From: Spirochaetaceae bacterium | GTDB taxonomy: Bacteria > Spirochaetota > Spirochaetia > DSM-27196 > PWMO01 | Assembly: GCA_007693325.1 (NCBI GenBank) | Contig: REDW01000066.1 | Coordinates: forward strand, 1 to 64,000 | Direction: 5' to 3' | Length of the DNA: 64,000 nucleotides | Shown: positions 58,404-64,000 of the stretch, piece by piece | How positions within the stretch are numbered: the stretch's first letter is position 1 | Layout: each line of letters starts with the position of its first letter | Notes under the pieces: model-generated | The model's input: the letters and a program-made list of their open reading frames with translations, nothing else | Database searches by the model: none | What the model was told of the DNA's origin: nothing | Made by a program: the position numbers and the translations under genes

Positions 58404-60212
58404 TTATGCTTCTGCCGTTGCCGCTGCCGCGCCTGCTGCCGCCGCGCGGGCAACCTCGCCGTACACGGTGTGCAACAGCTCGTGCGATCTGTGACCTAGC
58501 GGCTCCTCAAGAAACTCCTTGTACAGCGCCTGCACATAGGGGTTCTCGTGTGACTTGCGCCGCTCCTTCCCTTCATCCTCACGATAAATCGCCGCGATGC
58601 GCGCCTGCCGCACCCTGTCGGTGGTCATTCTGGGCTGACCGCCACCGCCAATGCAGCCGCCCGGGCAGGTCATGATCTCCACGAAATGGTATTCCTTCTC
58701 ACCACGCTTGATCGCCTCGATCAGCCGGCGGGCGTTCCGCAGGCCGTGGGCTACCGCTACCTTGAGCTCGACTCCCTCCAGGAAACTCCAGTCGGGCGTC
58801 ACATCCTTCAAGGCGATCGCGGCTTCCTTCACTCCTTCGAGACCGGCGACCGTCTTGATGTGCAGATTCTCCACCGGAACTTCACGACCGGTAACCAGCT
58901 CGTAGGCGGTGCGTAGCGCCGCTTCCATGACACCACCGGTGTTGGCAAAGATATCTGCGGCGCCGGTCGAAATGCCGAACGGAGCATCCATCTCTTCATC
59001 CGGGAGCGCCGTGAACTCGATCCCGATGGTCTTGATCATCAGCCCCAGCTCCCGGGTTGTGAGTACGTAGTCAACATCCTGATAGCCGGACGCCCGCATC
59101 TCCGGACGCGCGGCCTCGAACTTCTTGGCCGTACACGGCATGACGGAAACCACCACCATGTCCGCCGGGTCAACACCGATCCGTTCAGCGTAGTAGGTCT
59201 TGGCCAGCGCACCGAACATCTGCTGGGGCGATTTGCACGACGAGATGTTGGGGAGAATCTCGGGGAAGAAGCTCTCAGCGAAGCTGATCCAACCCGGGGA
59301 ACAGCTGGTGAACATGGGAAGATGCGCCTTCGTGCGGTCTCCCATCGCCGCCTTCAGCCGCGTCAACAGCTCGGTTCCCTCTTCTACGATCGTAAGGTCG
59401 GCGGTGAAGTTGGTATCAAAGACGTCGTCGAAGCCCAGACGCCGAAGCGCCGCGGTCATCTTGCCGGTGACGAGCGTTCCCGGCGGATAGCCAAAACACT
59501 CTCCAAGAGCGGCACGGATCGCCGGAGCCGTCTGCACCACGACCTGCTTCTGCGGGTCCGCCAGCGCGGACCATACAGCGTTTACGTGACTTCGCTCGTT
59601 TATGGCTCCCACCGGACAAACCGCTGCGCACTGGCCGCACTGGACACACGGCACTTCTTCAAGATTGCGCCAGAACGCCGGCCCGATAAACGTATCGAAC
59701 CCTCGGCCCTGCGGAAACAGCGCGCCGACGCCCTGCACATCGTTGCACACAGCCACGCAGCGGCGACACTTGATGCACTTTCCGGTGTCTCGATAGATCG
59801 CAGGTGTGGTCTCATCGTAGACGCGTGTGGGCTGCTCCCCCTCGTACGGATTCATGTGGATTCCCAGCGTTCCAGCCACTTCGCGGAGTTCGCAGTCTTC
59901 AACCCGGTCACAAAGCGTACACTCGCCCTGATGCTCACTGAGCAAGAGCTCTACGACAGTGCTGCGCGCTTCGCGAACCTTCGGCGTGTTGGTATGCACC
60001 CGCATGCCGTCGGCCGCCGGAGTCGAACAGGCGGCCTGGAGGCGCGGAATTCCTTCGATTTCCACCATACAGACGCGACACGCACCAAGCGGATCTCTGC
60101 CTTCCATGTGACAAAGCGTTGGAATTCGGTACCCCGCCTGAAGCGCTGCATCGAGCACGGTGCGGCCTGCCGGGACTTCTACGGTGCGGTTGTTAATGAT
60201 GAGCTTCGGCAT
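58404..60212 (-). CDS. hndD: [FeFe]-hydrogenase catalytic subunit, NAD(P)-linked group A (HndD-like)
   Basis: N-terminal 2Fe-2S and 4Fe-4S clusters; H-cluster motifs FTSCSPGWISFAE, MPCTAKKFE, MTCPGGCIGGGGQP. Confidence 0.95.
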   Translation of the reverse strand: MPKLIINNRTVEVPAGRTVLDAALQAGYRIPTLCHMEGRDPLGACRVCMVEIEGIPRLQAACSTPAADGMRVHTNTPKVREARSTVVELLLSEHQGECTLCDRVEDCELREVAGTLGIHMNPYEGEQPTRVYDETTPAIYRDTGKCIKCRRCVAVCNDVQGVGALFPQGRGFDTFIGPAFWRNLEEVPCVQCGQCAAVCPVGAINERSHVNAVWSALADPQKQVVVQTAPAIRAALGECFGYPPGTLVTGKMTAALRRLGFDDVFDTNFTADLTIVEEGTELLTRLKAAMGDRTKAHLPMFTSCSPGWISFAESFFPEILPNISSCKSPQQMFGALAKTYYAERIGVDPADMVVVSVMPCTAKKFEAARPEMRASGYQDVDYVLTTRELGLMIKTIGIEFTALPDEEMDAPFGISTGAADIFANTGGVMEAALRTAYELVTGREVPVENLHIKTVAGLEGVKEAAIALKDVTPDWSFLEGVELKVAVAHGLRNARRLIEAIKRGEKEYHFVEIMTCPGGCIGGGGQPRMTTDRVRQARIAAIYREDEGKERRKSHENPYVQALYKEFLEEPLGHRSHELLHTVYGEVARAAAAGAAAATAEA

Positions 60213-63200
60213 ATAGTATCTCCTTGCGCACTGGGGTCTTGCCGTAGTCACAGCGCAGGCAGCGCTTGCATTGTCGCAGTGCCACGCTCTCGTTCCATGG
60301 GAGCTCTACTTCTTCAAAACTCCACTTTCGCCGTTCCACCGGAACGGTAGGCATCGGCTCCCTGGGAAACGGAACCGGATCGGCATCGGGATCGTAGTCG
60401 GTGTCCAGAGCATTCTCCATGCGCCAGAACGCGTGGTCTTCACCGGTCAGCATGAAGTCGATGCCGACCGCGGCACGCTCCCCGGCGGCAATTGCCCCTA
60501 CTACCGACGCCGGCCCGCTGGCGACATCGCCACCGGAAAACAGCCACGGCTGCGAGGTCTGACCTGTTAATTGATCGGTCTTGATGAAGCCGTTGGACGC
60601 GAGCTCTACCTCGAGTTCACCGAGAACCGACTCAACATCCAGCCGCTGCCCGATCGCCACGATGACCTGGTCGGCCTCGATGGTAAACGGTTGCCCTCCT
60701 CCTTCCGTGGCACGACGGCGACCGCTGCGATCAAAATCGCCCAGCGCCATCTCGGAGCACTTGAGCGCCCGAACAGCAGCATTCTCTCCCTTGATGACCT
60801 CGATCGGTTGGGTCAGACAGCGTAGCGTCACACCTTCGTGCAGCGCCTCGGCGATCTCCTCAGCGTAGGCGGGCATCTGTTCCTGGCTCCGCCGATAGAC
60901 CACCGTCACCTCAGCTGCGCCGAGCCTCAGCGCGGTACGCGCGGCGTCAATCGCCGCGTTTCCTCCGCCCACGACAACAACTTTCTTGCCGACCGGAACG
61001 GACCCGCGAATGTTGTACTCGCGCAAGAACTCGTTGGCTTCCACCACTCCGGCAGCATCCTCGCCTTCGATTGAGAGCGTCATGCCGGAGGGGGCCCCAA
61101 CAGCCAGAAAGATCGCCTCGTAGCCTTGATCGCGAAGGTCATTCAGCGTGAAATCGCGGCCGAGCGCCATATTGGTGTTGATCTTCACGCCCAGCTGCTC
61201 AATCATGCGGATCTCGCGCGCGAGTGTCTCTCGCGGCAAGCGGTAGGCGGGTATAGTTTGAACCAGCATTCCGCCAGGACGCTGCTCAGCTTCAAACACT
61301 ACCGGCCGGTATCCAAGCCGCGCCAGGAAGTAGCCGCAGGAGAGTCCAGCCGGTCCGCCTCCGATAATCGCGATTCGGCGTCTTTCGTTGTCCTCGTTCT
61401 CGATGACTCGTGGATGCTGGATCACGATCTCCTGGTCGACCATGAACCGCTTGATACCGCGAATCGCCACCGAATCGTCGAGAGAGGCGCGGCGACACTT
61501 ATCCTCACAGGTATGAAAACAGACCCGTGCGCACACAGCCGCGAACGGGTTGCGCTCCCGGTGCAGCCTCAGAGCCTCGGCATACCGCTCCTCACCCACC
61601 AGCGACACGAAGCCCGGAACATCGACACCGGCCGGGCAGGCGCTCTGACACGGAGCTCGAACGAGCGACGGGCACACACCGGCCTCGCAGTGGCGCTCGC
61701 GAATGTGGGCCTCATACTCGTGACGGAAGTACCGGATAGTCGACAGCACCGGATTCGGTGCGCTCTGTCCAAGGCCGCAGAGCGATGTGTCCTTGATCTG
61801 CCGGCCGAGGGTTTCCAGCGTTTCGATGTCACCTTCAACTCCTGCACCGGCACAGATCCGTTCCAGGATCTCGAGCATTCGCTTGGTCCCAACCCGGCAC
61901 GGAACGCACTTGCCGCACGACTCCTCCTGCACGAACTCCAGAAAGAAGCGCGCCACGTCTACCATACAGGTATCGTCGTCCATGACAATCAGCCCACCGG
62001 AGCCCATGATTGCTCCCAGTTTGGTCACAGACTCGTAGTCAAGCGGGACACTGAGATGCTCGCGCGGTATGCAACCGCCGGAAGGGCCGCCAATCTGGGC
62101 CGCTTTGAAGCTCTTGCCTCCGGTGATGCCTCCACCGATGTCGTAGATCAGTTCGCCCAGAGGTGTTCCCATCGGTACTTCAACCAGTCCGGAGTTCTTT
62201 ACCGCCCCGGCAAGCGCAAAAACCTTCGTGCCGCGGCTCTGAGCGGTTCCCATGGCCGCAAACCACTCGGGGCCGTTTGCCATGATTGCCGGTATGTTGG
62301 CGTAGGTCTCCACGTTGTTGAGCAGAGTCGGCGATTGCCACAGACCCTTCTCGACGGGAAACGGCGGCCGCGGCCTGGGCTCTCCGCGACGGCCCTCGAT
62401 CGAGGCCATCAGCGCGGTCTCCTCACCGCACACGAACGCCCCTGATCCCATTCGAATACCCAAATTAAAGGCTATGCCGGTGCCCATCATCGAGACACCC
62501 AGTATCCCCGCGCTGCGCGCTGCGTCTATCGCCTTTGTCAGACGCGACACCGCGAGCGGGTACTCGGCCCGAACGTAGATGTATCCCTGCGTAGCACCGA
62601 TGGTATAGGCGGCAATCGCCATGCCCTCAATCAGGCCGTGCGGGTCACCCTCCAGAATGCTGCGATCCATGAACGCGCCGGGATCGCCTTCGTCGGCGTT
62701 GCACACCACGTACTTGGGCTTCCCTTCGGCATCTCGTGCAAACTCCCATTTCTTCCAGGTCGGAAAGCCGGCGCCACCCCGCCCCCGCAGTCCGGAAACC
62801 CGCAACATCTCGATTACTTCATCAGCGCTGTTGGATTTCAGTACCGATTCCAGCGCGTCATACCCACCGGTCGCGCGGTACTCGTTGATATCCACGGGGT
62901 CGATACGGCCACAGTTACGCAGTACAACCTTGGTCTGGTGCCGAAAAAATGAGAGATCCGCCAGCTTTGGCACCGGCTTGCCGTCTGTTACGCTGGGACG
63001 GCAGAGGCGTTCTACTACCCTTCCTTCGACGAGATGCTCGCGCACGATCTCGTCCACGTCGTCTCCGCTTACCGCCTCATAGAAAACACCGTCAGGCTGT
63101 ATCGTCAAGACGGGTCCCTGGGCACACGGTCCCAGGCAGCCGGCAGTCCGCACCCGAACCGAACCGTTTGCCCCCGCGAGCGCGGTACGGAATCGTTCTA

Positions 63201-63273
63201 CCAGGTCGAGCGCCCCGGAAGCAACACAGCCACCTCCACCGCAGATGATCACTTCACGAGTTGCGCTACTCAT
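60193..63273 (-). CDS. NuoF/HydB-like flavoprotein fused to a C-terminal GltD/NfnB-like FAD-NAD(P) oxidoreductase
   Basis: Thioredoxin-like 2Fe-2S, NuoF (NADEGDPGAFMDRSILEGDPH, SCGKCVPCRVGTKRML), then PCQSACPAGVDVPGF, IIGGGPAGLSCGYFLA, VVGGGNAAIDAARTALRLGAAEVTVVYRRS. Confidence 0.93.
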   Translation of the reverse strand: MSSATREVIICGGGGCVASGALDLVERFRTALAGANGSVRVRTAGCLGPCAQGPVLTIQPDGVFYEAVSGDDVDEIVREHLVEGRVVERLCRPSVTDGKPVPKLADLSFFRHQTKVVLRNCGRIDPVDINEYRATGGYDALESVLKSNSADEVIEMLRVSGLRGRGGAGFPTWKKWEFARDAEGKPKYVVCNADEGDPGAFMDRSILEGDPHGLIEGMAIAAYTIGATQGYIYVRAEYPLAVSRLTKAIDAARSAGILGVSMMGTGIAFNLGIRMGSGAFVCGEETALMASIEGRRGEPRPRPPFPVEKGLWQSPTLLNNVETYANIPAIMANGPEWFAAMGTAQSRGTKVFALAGAVKNSGLVEVPMGTPLGELIYDIGGGITGGKSFKAAQIGGPSGGCIPREHLSVPLDYESVTKLGAIMGSGGLIVMDDDTCMVDVARFFLEFVQEESCGKCVPCRVGTKRMLEILERICAGAGVEGDIETLETLGRQIKDTSLCGLGQSAPNPVLSTIRYFRHEYEAHIRERHCEAGVCPSLVRAPCQSACPAGVDVPGFVSLVGEERYAEALRLHRERNPFAAVCARVCFHTCEDKCRRASLDDSVAIRGIKRFMVDQEIVIQHPRVIENEDNERRRIAIIGGGPAGLSCGYFLARLGYRPVVFEAEQRPGGMLVQTIPAYRLPRETLAREIRMIEQLGVKINTNMALGRDFTLNDLRDQGYEAIFLAVGAPSGMTLSIEGEDAAGVVEANEFLREYNIRGSVPVGKKVVVVGGGNAAIDAARTALRLGAAEVTVVYRRSQEQMPAYAEEIAEALHEGVTLRCLTQPIEVIKGENAAVRALKCSEMALGDFDRSGRRRATEGGGQPFTIEADQVIVAIGQRLDVESVLGELEVELASNGFIKTDQLTGQTSQPWLFSGGDVASGPASVVGAIAAGERAAVGIDFMLTGEDHAFWRMENALDTDYDPDADPVPFPREPMPTVPVERRKWSFEEVELPWNESVALRQCKRCLRCDYGKTPVRKEILYAEAHH

Positions 63274-63808
63274 CGGGGTCCTCCTCGCTCGTTGGCTTGT
63301 GATACGGCGCCAGCAGTTCGCGCAACCGGGCCGGCTTAACCCGCTGATGCACGTCATCGTCCACCATGACCACGGGCGCAAGCCCGCAGGCGCCGTAACA
63401 GCGGCCGACTTCAAGCGAGAATTGCTGGTCGGCCGTAGTGTCGCCTACGTCAATTCCCAGCTCGTTCTTCAGGTCCGACAGAACCTGTTTCCCGTTGCGA
63501 ACGTAACAGGCAGTTCCAAGGCAGACTCGCACCGTGTGCTTTCCACGGGGAACAGTGGTGAAATAGGAATAGAAGGTAACCACCCCGGTCACCTCGCTGA
63601 ACGGAATCCCCATCCGGCTGGCGATGCAGTAGAGGACCGGCTGAGATAGATAGCCAAAGAGCTGTTGAACCTCCTGAAGAACGGGTATCAACGCCCCGCT
63701 CTCGTTGCGGTGAGCGGCTATAACCGCATCAATCTGTTCTTGCTGCTCGATTGGTGGTGGTTGAATGGCAGAGGTCGCGGCTGTTGAAACATCGGTCTCG
63801 GAACTCAT
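63266..63808 (-). CDS. hndA: NuoE/HndA-like 2Fe-2S subunit
   Basis: VLQEVQQLFGYLSQPVLYCIASRMGIPFSEVTGVVTFYSYFTTVPRGKHTVRVCLGTACYVRNG..CYGACGLAPVVMVDDDVH. Confidence 0.92.
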   Translation of the reverse strand: MSSETDVSTAATSAIQPPPIEQQEQIDAVIAAHRNESGALIPVLQEVQQLFGYLSQPVLYCIASRMGIPFSEVTGVVTFYSYFTTVPRGKHTVRVCLGTACYVRNGKQVLSDLKNELGIDVGDTTADQQFSLEVGRCYGACGLAPVVMVDDDVHQRVKPARLRELLAPYHKPTSEEDPDE

Positions 63809-63893
63809 ATGGCCTCCCTGTCGTGTCCTTTGCGGAACAAGACGCTCGCTCGGAACTCGCATTTATCGGTATATTTTTATCGATAATGGAGTA

Positions 63894-63922
63894 ATTATAC
63901 GTCGCTTCCACTTAAATGTCAA
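63894..63922 (-). promoter_or_regulatory. Perfect-consensus sigma70 promoter of the hydrogenase operon
   Basis: TTGACA-N17-TATAAT on the minus strand, about 85 nt upstream of hndA. Confidence 0.85.
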
Positions 63923-64000
63923 AGGCTTCTTTGAATCGAAGATGGACCTGCAGGCGTCTGTGTTGGAGTGACTATGGCGATCACTGCGGCCGGTAGCAGC

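Noticed and set aside
61126-62445. 439-aa plus-strand ORF opposite the NuoF-GltD gene
   Set aside because: Antisense to an unambiguous flavoprotein; no domain
63765-63971. 68-aa plus-strand ORF opposite the hndA leader
   Set aside because: Overlaps the hydrogenase promoter and hndA start antisense; no support

Overview
The window looks like a chromosomal segment from a high-GC spirochaete. That placement is inferred from gene content: archaeal-type PheST, an HPr/HprK/RpoN/NtrYX cluster, and several families I associate with spirochaetes. From left to right it contains: an opuA-type glycine betaine ABC operon with a divergent MarR regulator; thrH and a response regulator; a cNMP-binding/nucleoside-phosphorylase-like fusion; pheST and tRNA-Ala(CGC); TPR, HDOD and MBL genes; uvrC; a holA-lexA-ntrX-ntrY-DUF4390-ptsH-hprK-hpf-rpoN block; lptB-lptA-lptC; pyrG; cheR-cheB; lipB; a YmdB-like phosphoesterase; an hsp20; an unusual dehydrogenase / PTPS-like / glycosyltransferase-methyltransferase cluster; a SpoIID-like protein; tRNA-Leu(CAG) followed by a 185-nt tandem composite of tRNA 3' ends and terminators; two PIN-type toxin-antitoxin modules; a large REC-PAS histidine kinase; an operon with an asparagine-synthetase-like ligase lacking the glutaminase cysteine, two non-pyrrolysine MttB-family proteins and a SAM methyltransferase; a decayed ABC transporter; and a trimeric [FeFe]-hydrogenase operon with a NuoF-GltD fusion behind a perfect sigma70-consensus promoter. 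The strongest candidates for something undescribed are the 185-nt tRNA-Leu-derived tandem element (43126-43560), the MttB/MttB/AsnB-like/SAM-MT operon (50843-56686) and the PTPS-like/GT-MT cluster (37540-40914). All functional calls come from reading motifs by eye; no database search was run.
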